This document shows positions 29,561-41,535 of a stretch of DNA of 64,000 nucleotides, one piece after another (the stretch's first letter is position 1; each line of letters opens with the position of its first letter). Source of the stretch: Xenophilus arseniciresistens (GTDB lineage: Bacteria; Pseudomonadota; Gammaproteobacteria; Burkholderiales; Burkholderiaceae_C); assembly GCF_028023875.1 (NCBI RefSeq), contig NZ_JAQIPB010000004.1, positions 1 through 64,000 of the forward strand. Reading direction: 5' to 3'. A program made the translations under genes and the position numbers. The notes beneath the pieces are model-generated. The model ran no database searches, had not been told where the DNA came from, and was given only the letters and a program-made list of their open reading frames with translations.

Positions 29561-29612
29561 ACCGCAGGCACGCGCGGAACTTCGGCCCAGGCCCGCGGCT
29601 CGGACTGGCGCC

Positions 29613-31883
29613 ATGAACGCGCGCCCCTTGCCGACCCTGCCCCGCCTGTTGCTGCTGCCCCTCGCGTGGGCCGCGCTGACGGCGATCGCCACGCCGACCG
29701 CCCAGGCCCAGCAGCCAAGCCTGCCGGCGGGCGGCGGTGGCAGCAGCAGCCTGAGCACCCCCTATGTGCAGGCCGAGCTGCTGGCCCAGGCACCGCAGGG
29801 CCTGAGCCCCGGCGCCACCGTCTGGCTGGGCCTGAAGATCACGCACCAGCCCGAATGGCACACCTACTGGAAGAACGCGGGCGATTCGGGCCTGCCCACC
29901 GAGCTTCGCTGGACCCTGCCGCCCGGCCTGGTCGCGGGCGAGGTGGACTGGCCCACGCCGAGCAAATTCCCCATCGGCCAGTTGGCCAACTACGGCTACG
30001 AGAACACGGTGCTGCTGCCCGTGCCGGTGCAGGTGACCCCCGAGTTCCGCCCTCCCGTGGCGCTGGTGGGCGCGGCGACGGTGCCCATCGAGCTGCACGC
30101 CTCCTGGCTGGTGTGCCGCAAGGAATGCATTCCCGAGGAAGGGCGCTTCTCGCTCAAGCTGCCGGCCCAGGGCTCCACCGCCGCACACGGCGCGGAGTTC
30201 GAAGCCGCACTGGCCGCGCGCCCGAAGGCGCTGGCCTCGGGCGCCACCGTCACGGCGCAAGCCACGCACCTGGGCGTGCGCGCCGAGGGCCTGCCCGCCG
30301 CCGCGCATGGCAAGACGCTGGGCTTCTACCCCGAAACCGGTGAAGTGATCCGCAACGGCGCCGTCGCCGGCAAGGACTGGACGCAGCGCTGGGACGGCGG
30401 TGTCTGGACGGCCTCGCTGCCGCTGAGTGCGCAGCGCAGCGCCAGCCCGAGCATGATGCCCATCGTGCTGGCGCTCGAAGGCGAGGACCGGCGCGCCGCC
30501 GCGCGGGCCGGCCAGAGCGTGGCCTGGCGCCTGGAAGCGCCGGTGCAGGGCAGCTGGAGCGCCGTGGCCGCGCCGGCCGCCGTGTCGCCCGCGCTGCAGG
30601 CGGCGCTGGAGGCGAACAAGGCCGCCGCGGGCGCGGCCCCGCCCGCCAGTCCGGCGCCCGCCCCCGGCCTGCTGGCCGCGCTGATCGGCGCGCTCTTGGG
30701 CGGGCTGCTGCTCAACCTCATGCCCTGCGTGTTCCCGGTACTGGCCGTCAAGGTGCTGGGCTTCACGCGCCAGGCCGGCCATGCGGGCGCGCATCGCCGC
30801 GCCGCGCTGGCCTACACGGCGGGCGTGCTGCTGTCCTTCCTGGCCCTGGGCTGCCTGATGCTGGCGCTGCGCGCGGCCGGCGCGCAGCTGGGCTGGGGCT
30901 TCCAGCTGCAATCGCCGGCCATGGTGGCAGCTCTGGCAGTGCTGTTCACCCTGCTGGGCCTGAACCTGGCAGGCCTGTTCGAGGTCGGCATGCTGGCGCC
31001 CTCGGCGCTGAGCCAGCGCCAGCTCAGGCACCCGGTGGCCAACGACTTCCTCTCGGGCGTGCTGGCCGTGCTGGTGGCGTCGCCCTGCACCGCGCCTTTC
31101 ATGGGCGCCTCGCTGGGGCTGGCGATCAGCCTGCCGGCCGTGCAGGCGCTGCTGCTCTTTGGCGCACTGGGCCTGGGGCTGGCCCTGCCCTACCTGCTGG
31201 CCGGCTTCGTGCCTGCCGTGGCGCGGCTGCTGCCGCGGCCCGGCTCGTGGATGGACACGCTGCGCCGGCTGCTGGCCTTCCCCATGTTCGCCACGGTGGC
31301 CTGGCTGATCTGGGTGCTGGGGCAGCAAAGCGGCATCGACGGCGCCGCCGCGCTGCTGATGCTGCTGGTGGCCGGCAGCGCCGTGGTGTGGGCGCTGAGC
31401 TTGCGCGGGCGCGCCCGCCTGGCGCTGGGCGGCGCGCTGGCGGCCATGCTGGCGGGCCTGGTGCTGCTGCTGGGCCCGGCCGTGCTGCGCGAGGCGCCCG
31501 CCGGCAGTGCCGCCGCCGCCTCGCAGTCCATGGCCGGCGACGCGCGCTGGCAGCCCTGGTCCGAGGCCCGCGTGGCGGCCCTGCAGGCCGAAGGACGGCC
31601 GGTGTTCGTGGACTTCACGGCCGCCTGGTGCGTGACCTGCCAGGTCAACAAGCATGGCGCGCTGTCGGACGCACAGGTGCTGGCGGACTTCGATGCCGCC
31701 AGGGTCCAGCTGCTGCGCGCCGACTGGACGCGCCGCGACCCGGCCATCACCGCCGCGCTCGCGGCGCTGGGCCGCAGCGGCGTGCCGGTCTATGTGCTGC
31801 TGGCGCCGGGCCAGCCGCCGCAGGTGTTCAGCGAGCTGCTGTCGGCCCGCGAATTGCGTGCGGCGCTGGCGCGCATTTCCTAG
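29613..31883 (+). CDS. DsbD-family thiol:disulfide interchange protein (ScsB-like)
   Basis: 756 residues. A signal peptide (to about AQAQ) leads to a periplasmic domain with Cys pair LVCRKECIPEEG. A core of about eight helices carries LMPCVFPVLAVKVLGF and VASPCTAPFMGASLG, the two membrane cysteines of CcdA/DsbD. A C-terminal thioredoxin domain has C673-V-T-C676 (AAWCVTCQVNK). It passes electrons from the cytoplasm to periplasmic thiols. The large N-terminal domain (about 300 residues) resembles the ScsB/DsbD-gamma-like type rather than classical DsbD. A redoxin follows and may be its partner. Confidence 0.85.
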   Translation: MNARPLPTLPRLLLLPLAWAALTAIATPTAQAQQPSLPAGGGGSSSLSTPYVQAELLAQAPQGLSPGATVWLGLKITHQPEWHTYWKNAGDSGLPTELRWTLPPGLVAGEVDWPTPSKFPIGQLANYGYENTVLLPVPVQVTPEFRPPVALVGAATVPIELHASWLVCRKECIPEEGRFSLKLPAQGSTAAHGAEFEAALAARPKALASGATVTAQATHLGVRAEGLPAAAHGKTLGFYPETGEVIRNGAVAGKDWTQRWDGGVWTASLPLSAQRSASPSMMPIVLALEGEDRRAAARAGQSVAWRLEAPVQGSWSAVAAPAAVSPALQAALEANKAAAGAAPPASPAPAPGLLAALIGALLGGLLLNLMPCVFPVLAVKVLGFTRQAGHAGAHRRAALAYTAGVLLSFLALGCLMLALRAAGAQLGWGFQLQSPAMVAALAVLFTLLGLNLAGLFEVGMLAPSALSQRQLRHPVANDFLSGVLAVLVASPCTAPFMGASLGLAISLPAVQALLLFGALGLGLALPYLLAGFVPAVARLLPRPGSWMDTLRRLLAFPMFATVAWLIWVLGQQSGIDGAAALLMLLVAGSAVVWALSLRGRARLALGGALAAMLAGLVLLLGPAVLREAPAGSAAAASQSMAGDARWQPWSEARVAALQAEGRPVFVDFTAAWCVTCQVNKHGALSDAQVLADFDAARVQLLRADWTRRDPAITAALAALGRSGVPVYVLLAPGQPPQVFSELLSARELRAALARIS

Positions 31884-32026
31884 CGCCGCGCGCCTTTTCC
31901 CCAGTCGCCGTGCGGTGGCCACGCCTTGTCACATGCACATGAGGAATTGCGCCTAATCTCTGGTTTTTATTGAACTAAGTACCCGTGCGTTTTGACCCCG
32001 AGTTCGACGAAGGAGTTGTGAAGACC

Positions 32027-32722
32027 ATGTCCGCCGCACCGACGAACACCGCCACCCAGCGTTCCTTGCGCGCCGCGCGCCAGGCCCGCGCCGCCCTGAG
32101 CCGCGCTTCGCGCCGGGCCGTGATGGCTGCCGCGATGGCGCTGGGCGCCTCGCTGCTGATGGCCCAGGCCCAGGCCGCGCCCGCCGTGGGCCAGAAGGCA
32201 CCCGATTTCGTGGCCGTGGACACCAGCGGCCAGCGCCACAAGCTGTCCGACTTCGCGGGCAAGTACGTGGTGCTGGAATGGACCAACCCGGGCTGCCCCT
32301 TCGTGCGCAAGCACTACGGCAGCGGCAACATGCCAGCGACCCAGAAGACCGCCACCGACAAGGGCGTGGTCTGGCTGGCCGTCAACTCCACCGAGCGCGC
32401 CGCCAGCGACTACCTGGCACCCGACAAGCTGGCCGCCTGGATGAAGGAGCACAAGGCCGCCGCCACCGCCGTGCTGATGGACGAGGACGGCATGATCGGC
32501 CAGGCCTACGGGGCCCGCACCACGCCGCACCTGTTCATCATCGACCCGCAGGGCACGCTGGTGTATGCGGGCGGCATCGACAGCATCCCCTCGGCCCGCG
32601 CCAGCGACATTGCGCAAGCCACCAACTACGTGAACCAGGCCCTGGGCGAGGCCTTCGGCGGCAAGACGATCTCGGCCGCCAACACCAAGCCGTACGGCTG
32701 CACCATCAAGTACAAGGCGTGA
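32027..32722 (+). CDS. Exported redoxin/AhpC-TSA family protein with a single active-site Cys
   Basis: 231 residues from ATG 32027, with AAGGAG 11 bases upstream. The N-terminus is basic ([19 protein letters not shown]), then hydrophobic, with cleavage after AQAQA, so it is periplasmic. The redoxin fold starts [15 protein letters not shown]; the active site is NPGC90PFVRKHY, with Cys but no second Cys of a CxxC. The C-terminus ends with GCTIKY. By position after the DsbD-like gene, it may be reduced by it. Peroxidase activity is possible but not shown. Confidence 0.75.
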   Translation: MSAAPTNTATQRSLRAARQARAALSRASRRAVMAAAMALGASLLMAQAQAAPAVGQKAPDFVAVDTSGQRHKLSDFAGKYVVLEWTNPGCPFVRKHYGSGNMPATQKTATDKGVVWLAVNSTERAASDYLAPDKLAAWMKEHKAAATAVLMDEDGMIGQAYGARTTPHLFIIDPQGTLVYAGGIDSIPSARASDIAQATNYVNQALGEAFGGKTISAANTKPYGCTIKYKA

Positions 32723-32780
32723 GGCCTGGCGTTGCGCGGCGCGAGGCTGTTCTCGCCGAACGCTCAACGACAATGGCCCC

Positions 32781-33884
32781 ATGCCATTCGCCCCGCTCCA
32801 GAACGACAGCTTCCTGCGCGCCTGCCGCCGCCAGGCCACCGACCACACCCCCGTCTGGCTGATGCGCCAGGCCGGGCGCTATCTGCCCGAGTACCTGGCC
32901 ACGCGCGCCAGGGCCGGCAGCTTCATGGGCCTGGCAACGAACGTGGACCTGGCGACCGAGGTCACGCTGCAGCCGCTGGAGCGTTTTCCGCTGGACGCCG
33001 CGATCCTGTTCTCGGACATCCTCACCGTGCCCGACGCGATGGGGCTGGGGCTGTCCTTCGAGGCCGGAGAAGGCCCGCGCTTTGCGCATCCGGTGCAGGA
33101 CGAGGCTGCCGTGGCCGCGCTGCGGGTGCCCGATCTGGACCGGCTGCGCTATGTGTTCGATGCCGTCGCCAGCATCCGCCGTGCGCTGAACGGCCGGGTG
33201 CCGCTGATCGGCTTTTCGGGCAGCCCCTGGACGCTGGCCTGCTACATGGTCGAGGGCGCGGGCTCCAGGGACTACCAGCTCATCAAGTCCATGCTCTATG
33301 GCCGGCCCGAGCTGATGCACCGCGTGCTGGCCGTCAATGCCGACGCCGTGGCCGCCTACCTGAACGCGCAGATCGACGCCGGCGCGCAGGCCGTGATGAT
33401 TTTTGACAGCTGGGGCGGCGTGCTGGCCGACGGCGCCTTCCAGGCCTTCAGCCTGGCCTACACGGCGCGCGTGCTGGCGCAGCTCAAGCGCACGGGCGCC
33501 GACGGGCAGGACGTGCCGCGCATCGTCTTCACCAAGGGCGGCGGCCTGTGGCTGAGCGAGATGGGCGCGCTGGATTGCGAGGTGCTGGGCCTGGACTGGA
33601 CGGTGAACCTGGGCGCCGCGCGCGCCCTGGTGGGCGAGGGGCCGCAGGGCAAGGCGCTGCAGGGCAACATCGACCCCAACGTGCTGTTCGCGCCGCCCGC
33701 CGCCATCGAAGCCGAAGTGGCCAGGGTGCTGGACAGCTTCGGTGCGCCGCATCAGGAGCGCGCCAGCACCGGCCCCACGCACATCTTCAACCTGGGCCAT
33801 GGCATCAGCCAGCACACGCCGCCCGAGCATGTCGCGGCGCTGGTGGCCGCAGTGCACGCTCACTCTCGCAGGCTGCGCAGCTGA
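32781..33884 (+). CDS. hemE: Uroporphyrinogen decarboxylase
   Basis: 367 residues, full length. [15 protein letters not shown] (substrate-binding Arg pair), [29 protein letters not shown] and [13 protein letters not shown] are the HemE hallmarks. The enzyme converts uroporphyrinogen III to coproporphyrinogen III in the cytosolic heme pathway. It starts at ATG 32781, 58 bases after the redoxin stop. The 400 bases after it contain no gene but carry DnaA-box-like sites ahead of priA. Confidence 0.95.
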   Translation: MPFAPLQNDSFLRACRRQATDHTPVWLMRQAGRYLPEYLATRARAGSFMGLATNVDLATEVTLQPLERFPLDAAILFSDILTVPDAMGLGLSFEAGEGPRFAHPVQDEAAVAALRVPDLDRLRYVFDAVASIRRALNGRVPLIGFSGSPWTLACYMVEGAGSRDYQLIKSMLYGRPELMHRVLAVNADAVAAYLNAQIDAGAQAVMIFDSWGGVLADGAFQAFSLAYTARVLAQLKRTGADGQDVPRIVFTKGGGLWLSEMGALDCEVLGLDWTVNLGAARALVGEGPQGKALQGNIDPNVLFAPPAAIEAEVARVLDSFGAPHQERASTGPTHIFNLGHGISQHTPPEHVAALVAAVHAHSRRLRS

Positions 33885-33960
33885 GGGCCGCGGAAAAAAC
33901 GTTGTCCCATGTATTGACAAAGTGGCTTGTCAAGCTTTTTCGACGTGAAGAACGACTGAC

Positions 33961-33969
33961 TTATGCACA
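33961..33969 (+). promoter_or_regulatory. DnaA-box-like site 1 upstream of priA
   Basis: TTATGCACA matches the relaxed DnaA consensus TTATNCACA exactly. It lies in the 400-base AT-richer gap between hemE and priA. Confidence 0.4.
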
Positions 33970-34147
33970 AAACATGTGCTGCGATGCGGAAAATCACCGA
34001 AGCGGCATGGAGCTCGGGCCGTCGATGGCTTGATCATCCAAGTCATTGATTTTCAAGGATTTTGTTTTTTGCTTTTTTGACGGGCAAAGCGCTGGAAGCC
34101 TTGATACATGCGGCCTCGGCCCGTTTCGAGCCCTTCTATCAACAAAG

Positions 34148-34156
34148 TTATCCACA
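34148..34156 (+). promoter_or_regulatory. DnaA box upstream of priA
   Basis: TTATCCACA is the perfect DnaA consensus and lies 129 bases before the priA start. Together with the site at 33961 it suggests DnaA control of the helicase gene. The rest of the gap holds T-rich runs around 34065-34080 and no open frame that I would call a gene. Confidence 0.5.
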
Positions 34157-34284
34157 GATTCTTTGAGTGAAGCGCAAAGCTTCGCCAAATCAACGACTTA
34201 GCGTCTTTTGCTCCATCTGCTGTCAGACTTTGCCGCGCCCTGCATGCCGCCCCTGATCTGTGCCTGCGCCCCGAGGTGCTTTCC

Positions 34285-36474
<2,190 letters not shown>

Positions 36475-36484
36475 GAAAAAAACT

Positions 36485-37477
36485 TCAGCCGACCCAGCCC
36501 GCCACCAGCGGGAAGCTGAAGAAAGTCGCCACCGTGGTCCAGAGGATGATGCGTGCGATGCGGCCGTTGTCGGCGCCGAAGCGTTCGGCCAGCAGCGACA
36601 CATTGCTGGCGCTGGGCAGCGCGGCCGCCAGAACCAGCACGGCCCAGGCCCCGGGCGGCAGCGGAAGGCCGGCGCGCATGGCGGCCCAGCCCAGCCCGGC
36701 CACCAGCAGCGGGTGCACCAGCAGCTTCACCGCCACCACCGGCAGCACGCCGCGCAGCGCCGCGCGGCGGCTGGGGCGCTGCGGCGCGGCGCGCGCCAGC
36801 AGGGTGGAGCGCGCCAGCACCGCGCCGATGGTGAACAGCGCCGCGGGCGAGGCGGCGTCGCCCAGCATGCCGATGGTGCGATCCAGCGGCCCCCAGAGCT
36901 TCCACTGCATCGCGGAAGCCAGTGCACCCAGCAGGATGGACCAGCCCAGCGGGTTCATCGCCGCACCCTGCAGCGCCTTGCGCGCCGCCAGCCACACGGC
37001 ACGGCCGCCCGTGGCGCCATGGCGCTCGTCCAGCCTTGAAAGCGCCAGGCACAGCGACGAAGTGAGCACCATGTCGATCAACATGGTCAGGATCACCGGC
37101 GCCGCAGCCGACGCGCCCAGCAGCGCCACCAGCAGCGGCACCCCCATGAAGCCCGTGTTCGGAAAGGCCGCAACGAGCGCGCCGAAGGCCGTGTCATTCC
37201 AGTTGGGCGGCTGCGGCCCGCGCCGCGTGAGCCAGACCGCGATGCCCACGGCACCCAGCGCCGCCAGGCACCACACCAGCACCGCCGTGCCGTCCAGCAA
37301 CTGCGCGATGGGCGTGTTGGCGCCGAAGCGAAACAGCATGCAAGGCAGCGCGAAGTACAGCAGGAACAGGTTCAGCCCCGGAATGGCTTCCAGCGGCAGC
37401 AGCCGGAGGCGGGCGGCGGCGTAGCCGGCCGCGATGAGGGCGAAGAAAGGAAAAGTGACAAAGAAGATGGCCAGCAC
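36485..37477 (-). CDS. AEC (auxin efflux carrier) family transporter
   Basis: 330 residues with about ten hydrophobic helices in two five-helix halves. FPNTGFMGVPLLVALLG and the later PSASNVSLLAERFGAD are typical AEC phrases. Bacterial members carry malonate, malate or other small acids; the substrate here is unknown. It is convergent with priA and divergent from the helicase gene, with a 229-base spacer in which I see no other gene. Confidence 0.8.
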   Translation of the reverse strand: MLAIFFVTFPFFALIAAGYAAARLRLLPLEAIPGLNLFLLYFALPCMLFRFGANTPIAQLLDGTAVLVWCLAALGAVGIAVWLTRRGPQPPNWNDTAFGALVAAFPNTGFMGVPLLVALLGASAAAPVILTMLIDMVLTSSLCLALSRLDERHGATGGRAVWLAARKALQGAAMNPLGWSILLGALASAMQWKLWGPLDRTIGMLGDAASPAALFTIGAVLARSTLLARAAPQRPSRRAALRGVLPVVAVKLLVHPLLVAGLGWAAMRAGLPLPPGAWAVLVLAAALPSASNVSLLAERFGADNGRIARIILWTTVATFFSFPLVAGWVG

Positions 37478-37706
37478 GGGCGATCCGGACAGGCGGCCAG
37501 GCCGCAGGACGACAGGACGCGCGAAGGCGCCGGGGCGTGAATCTTAGGCGAGCGCACAGGCACAGTTCTTCACAGCATTCACAACCAGCAGTGGCGTGAA
37601 AGGGCCATCAGCGGGCCCCGTATGATTACGCGCTTTGCCGGGCCCGCAGGCCCGGGCGCCCCGGCGTCGCCCCCTCTCCCCACCCCTTCTTCTTGCGCAC
37701 TCCCTC

Positions 37707-39785
37707 ATGTCCGCCGGCCTGAACCTTGCCCAGCAGGAAGCCGTGAACTACCTGCATGGCCCCTGCCTCGTGCTCGCGGGTGCGGGCTCGGGCAAGACGC
37801 GCGTGATCACGCACAAGATCGCGCGGCTGATCCAGGCCGGGCTGGAGCCCAAGCGCATCGCGGCGATCACCTTTACCAACAAGGCCGCGGCCGAAATGCG
37901 CGAGCGCGCCAAGGGGCTGATCGGGCGCGACGCGCGCCATGTGGTGGTGTGCACCTTCCACGCCTTGGGCGTGCGCATGATGCGCGAGGACGGCGCGGTG
38001 CTGGGCCTCAAGCCGCAGTTCAGCATCCTCGATGCCGACGACGTGACCAAGATCCTCAAGGACGCGGGCGGCACCACCGACGCGGCCACGGCGCGCAGCT
38101 GGCAGTGGACCATCAGCAAGTGGAAGAACATGGGCCTGAACGCCGCCGAGGCCGAAGCCCAGGCCGTGGACGACAACGAGCGCATCATCGCGCGCATCAT
38201 GGCCCGCTACGAGGAGCGGCTGGTGGCCTACCAGAGCGTGGACTTCGACGACCTGATCGGCATGCCGCTGGCCCTGCTGCACAAGCACCCGCAGGTGCGC
38301 GAGAAGTGGCAGAAGGCGCTGGGCCACATCCTGGTGGACGAATACCAGGACACCAACGCCACGCAGTACGAGGTGCTCAAGGCCCTGGCTGGCGAGCGCG
38401 GCAGCTTCACGGCCGTGGGCGATGACGACCAGTCCATCTACGGCTGGCGCGGCGCCACGCTGGACAACCTCAAGAAGCTGCCCATCGACTACCCGCAGCT
38501 CAAGGTCATCAAGCTGGAGCAGAACTACCGCTCCACCAGCGCCATCCTGCGCGCGGCCAACAACGTGATCGGGCCCAACCCCAAGCTCTTTCCCAAGACG
38601 CTGTTCAGCGAACTGGGCGAAGGCGAACCGGTGCGCGTGGTCGATTGCGACAACGAGCAGCACGAGGCCGAGCGCGCCGTGGCGCGCCTGCTGAGCCTGC
38701 GCGAGAACTCGCCCCACAAGGAGTGGCGCGACTTCGCCATCCTCTACCGCGCCAACCACCAGGCGCGCGTGTTCGAGCAGGCGCTGCGCAAGGCCAGCAT
38801 TCCCTACAAGGTCTCGGGCGGTCAGAGCTTCTTCGACCGCGCCGAGATCAAGGACCTGTGCGGCTGGTTCCGCCTGTGGGTCAACAACGACGACGACCCG
38901 GCCTTTTTGCGTGCCGTGACCACGCCCAAGCGCGGCATCGGCCACACCACGCTGCAGCAGTTGGGCGTGTTCGCCAGCCAGTACAAGCTCAGCCTGTTCG
39001 AGGCCCTGTTCTCCAGCTCGCTGCCCAGTGCCGTGGGCAAGCGCGGCATCGAAGGGCTGCACGAGTTCGGCCGCTACATCAACGACCTGGAATACCGCGC
39101 GCGCCACACCAAGGGTGCGCAGGACGCGCGCGCCTTCCTCGACAGCTGGCTCAAGGAAATCGAGTACGAGCAGCACCTGTACGACGGCGAGGAAAGCGAA
39201 ACCGCCGCGGCCACGCGCTGGGGCCATGTGATGGAGTTCTGCGACTGGATGGCCCAGCGCTGCGGCGGGCAGGTCGACGATGCGAGCGGCGCCAACGCCA
39301 TCACCGAAGAACCCAAGAGCCTGCTCGAAGTGGCGCAGACCATCTCGCTGCTTTCCACCATCAGCGAGCGCGGCGAGAAGGAGCAGAACGTGCTCACGCT
39401 CTCGACGCTGCATGCGTCCAAGGGCCTGGAATGGCCGCATGTGCTGATGGTGGGCGTGAACGAAGGCATGCTGCCCTTCAAGCTGGACGACGACGAAGGC
39501 CGGCAGGAAAAAGTGCAGGAGAACACGCTCGAGCGCCTGCAGGAAGAGCGCCGGCTGATGTACGTGGGCATCACGCGCGCGCAGCGCAGCCTGGCCGTGA
39601 GCTGGGTCAAGCGCCGCAAGAAGGGCCGCGAGATGGTGCGCGCACTGCCCAGCCGCTTCATCGCCGAGATGGCGCTGGCGCAGAACACGGCCAAGGAAGA
39701 CCCGCGCGAGAAGCTCAAGGCGCTGCGTGCCGAATTCGCGCGCAAGGCGCAGGAAAGCGCGGCCCTGGCCGCCAAGACCGCATGA
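37707..39785 (+). CDS. rep: Rep/UvrD-type ATP-dependent DNA helicase (SF1)
   Basis: 692 residues from ATG 37707 (MSAGLNLAQQEAVNYLHGP). It carries Walker A AGAGSGKTRVITHKIA, ITFTNKAAAEMRERA (Ia), VDEYQDTNATQYE (II), DDDQSIYGWRGA (III), EQNYRST (IV) and TLHASKGLEWPHVLMVG (V). The length and motif spacing fit Rep rather than UvrD, though the distinction is not certain. It unwinds DNA 3' to 5' and helps forks past obstacles. Its stop overlaps the next lipoprotein gene by four bases. Confidence 0.85.
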   Translation: MSAGLNLAQQEAVNYLHGPCLVLAGAGSGKTRVITHKIARLIQAGLEPKRIAAITFTNKAAAEMRERAKGLIGRDARHVVVCTFHALGVRMMREDGAVLGLKPQFSILDADDVTKILKDAGGTTDAATARSWQWTISKWKNMGLNAAEAEAQAVDDNERIIARIMARYEERLVAYQSVDFDDLIGMPLALLHKHPQVREKWQKALGHILVDEYQDTNATQYEVLKALAGERGSFTAVGDDDQSIYGWRGATLDNLKKLPIDYPQLKVIKLEQNYRSTSAILRAANNVIGPNPKLFPKTLFSELGEGEPVRVVDCDNEQHEAERAVARLLSLRENSPHKEWRDFAILYRANHQARVFEQALRKASIPYKVSGGQSFFDRAEIKDLCGWFRLWVNNDDDPAFLRAVTTPKRGIGHTTLQQLGVFASQYKLSLFEALFSSSLPSAVGKRGIEGLHEFGRYINDLEYRARHTKGAQDARAFLDSWLKEIEYEQHLYDGEESETAAATRWGHVMEFCDWMAQRCGGQVDDASGANAITEEPKSLLEVAQTISLLSTISERGEKEQNVLTLSTLHASKGLEWPHVLMVGVNEGMLPFKLDDDEGRQEKVQENTLERLQEERRLMYVGITRAQRSLAVSWVKRRKKGREMVRALPSRFIAEMALAQNTAKEDPREKLKALRAEFARKAQESAALAAKTA

Positions 39786-40219
39786 AGACCGTCGCCGCCC
39801 GCAGCGGCCTGCTGGCCGCCGCCCTGGTGCTGGCCGGCTGCGCCGCGCCCACCGATCCGAACTGCCCGCCTGCGGGTGCGCGCCTGCCGCCCGGTGCGCT
39901 CTTTGGCGCCTGGGAGGCCCGCATCGGCGAAGGCAATGCCCCGCGCCTGCGCGTGGACCTGCAGCCGCATCCCGACTATGCCGGCGTGCGCGGGCAGGTG
40001 CTGCGCGGCGCCGCCGCCCCGGCCCAGCTGGCCGGCGACATCAATGACGAGGGCGTTCTGCTGCTCGATGAATCCGCCGACGGCCGCAGCATCAGCGCGG
40101 TCTGGGAAGGCGAACTGCTCGCGCGCAGCTGCGGGCGCGTCTTTCGCGGCCACTGGCGCCGCGCGGGCGAAGACCAGGGTCAGCCCTTCGAGCTGACCCG
40201 CATTGGCACCACACCATGA
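39782..40219 (+). CDS. Small lipoprotein, unknown function
   Basis: 145 residues with signal peptide and lipobox LAGC at about residue 20. The mature part is mostly beta-like, with alternating Arg/Gly (RLRVDLQPHPDYAGVRGQV, then ISAVWEGELLA) and a conserved-looking C/G/R pattern near the end. I recognise no family. It is coupled by ATGA overlaps to the helicase before it and the phospholipase after it, so it may serve in outer-membrane lipid or phospholipase function. Confidence 0.7.
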   Translation: MKTVAARSGLLAAALVLAGCAAPTDPNCPPAGARLPPGALFGAWEARIGEGNAPRLRVDLQPHPDYAGVRGQVLRGAAAPAQLAGDINDEGVLLLDESADGRSISAVWEGELLARSCGRVFRGHWRRAGEDQGQPFELTRIGTTP

Positions 40220-41412
40220 ACCTGTTTGCTCCCTCCACGCTGCTGGCGCTGGCCGCGGCCATGGGCACCAGCCCGGCCGCCCTGGCCCAGACGCCCCCCA
40301 CCGGCCCGGCCCCGGGCCTGCCGCCCAGCCCGCTGGCCGATGCCCAACTGACCTGGCAGCAATGCACCCGCCTGGGCGGCGACGACGCCGGCCGCCTGGC
40401 CTGCTTCGACCGCTGGGCCCAGCAACAGACGCTGCCCGCGGCCGCCGTGCCCGCCGCGCCGCCTGCCCTGGCCAGCGCCCAGCCCTCCAACGCCACGCCG
40501 GCCACCGTGCCCGTCGATGCCGCCCTGCCCGCCACGCGCGTGGTCACGGTGGACGACGAGCGCTGCCGCGATCGCCAATACTCCACGCTCTCGCGCTTCT
40601 GGGAGCTGGAGGAAGGCACCGACTGCGGCACCTTCACCTTCCGTGGCTACCGGCCGCTGTTCGTGGGCATCTCGGTGGCCAGCGACAAGCCCGACACCCC
40701 GACCTCGCCGTCCGAAGGCCACACGGCCGAGGCACAGCCCTACCAGGCGCACGAAATGCGCGTGGGGCTGTCGGTGCGCACCAAGCTGGCCCAGGGCCTG
40801 CTCACCGGCGGCGACCCGGTGCGCAAGGATTCGCTGTGGTTCGCCTATTCGCAGCAATCGACCTGGCAGGTCTTCAACGGCGACATCTCGCGCCCCTTCC
40901 GCACCACCGACCACGAGCCCGAGCTGATGTACGTGTACCCCACCGACATCCGGCTGCCCGGCGGCTGGCGCTGGCGCTATGCGGGGCTGGGCATCGTGCA
41001 CCAGTCCAACGGCCAGAGCCTGCCGCTGTCGCGCAGCTGGAACCGCGTGTTCCTGATGGGTGGCGTGGAGCTGGACAGCCGCTTCACCATCACGGGCCGC
41101 GTGTGGAAGCGCATCAACGAGAGCGCGACCGATGACGACAACCCCGACATCACGCGCTACCTGGGCCACAGCGAACTCACCGGCAGCTGGAACGTGAACC
41201 CGGCCAACACCCTGTCGCTGACGCTGCGCGGCCTGCTGGGCGGCAGCGGCCGCGGCGGCGCGCGCCTGGAATGGACGCGCGCCATCGGCGACCCGGCCAA
41301 GAGCAACCTGCGCTGGCACGCGCAGCTCTACCACGGCTACGGCGACACCTTGGTCGACTACAACCGCAAGCGCACGGTGCTGAGCCTGGGGGTGAGCCTG
41401 GTGGACTTCTGA
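40216..41412 (+). CDS. pldA: Outer-membrane phospholipase A (OMPLA)
   Basis: 398 residues with a signal peptide. After a ~100-residue Ala/Pro-rich extension with CTRLGGDDAGRLACFDRW, the beta-barrel begins. The catalytic region GIVHQSNGQSLPLSRSWNR contains the His and Ser of OMPLA (HxSNG and RSWNR), and the protein ends in a Phe, as outer-membrane barrels do. It hydrolyses misplaced outer-leaflet phospholipids. ATG overlaps the lipoprotein stop. A CCGCGC/GCGCGG hairpin at 41415-41431 directly follows, without a T-run. This is the last core gene before the accessory region. Confidence 0.85.
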   Translation: MNLFAPSTLLALAAAMGTSPAALAQTPPTGPAPGLPPSPLADAQLTWQQCTRLGGDDAGRLACFDRWAQQQTLPAAAVPAAPPALASAQPSNATPATVPVDAALPATRVVTVDDERCRDRQYSTLSRFWELEEGTDCGTFTFRGYRPLFVGISVASDKPDTPTSPSEGHTAEAQPYQAHEMRVGLSVRTKLAQGLLTGGDPVRKDSLWFAYSQQSTWQVFNGDISRPFRTTDHEPELMYVYPTDIRLPGGWRWRYAGLGIVHQSNGQSLPLSRSWNRVFLMGGVELDSRFTITGRVWKRINESATDDDNPDITRYLGHSELTGSWNVNPANTLSLTLRGLLGGSGRGGARLEWTRAIGDPAKSNLRWHAQLYHGYGDTLVDYNRKRTVLSLGVSLVDF

Positions 41413-41503
41413 AACCGCGCTGCCGGCGCGGCGGAGCACCGGGCGGCGGCCTGCCGGACAAGCGCCAGCGACGAACCTGCAAGGGCTGCACCAGCAGCCA
41501 AAT

Positions 41504-41531
41504 CACAGGTTCGCAACGCGTCGTGCTCCCA
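41504..41531 (+). other. tRNA 3'-end-like fragment at the island edge
   Basis: CACAGGTTCGCAACGCG followed by TCGTGCTCCCA looks like the T-arm and acceptor 3' strand of a tRNA, but the T-stem has mismatches and no tRNA body precedes it. Such fragments are often att remnants of integrative elements. Its plus-strand orientation does not fit simple insertion of the DNA on its right, so this is tentative. The rest of 41413-41805 holds no gene I can support. Confidence 0.35.
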
Positions 41532-41535
41532 ATGC

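Noticed and set aside
33961-34156. Replication origin
   Set aside because: Only two DnaA boxes, with no dnaA/dnaN neighbours or repeat array; gene regulation is more likely.
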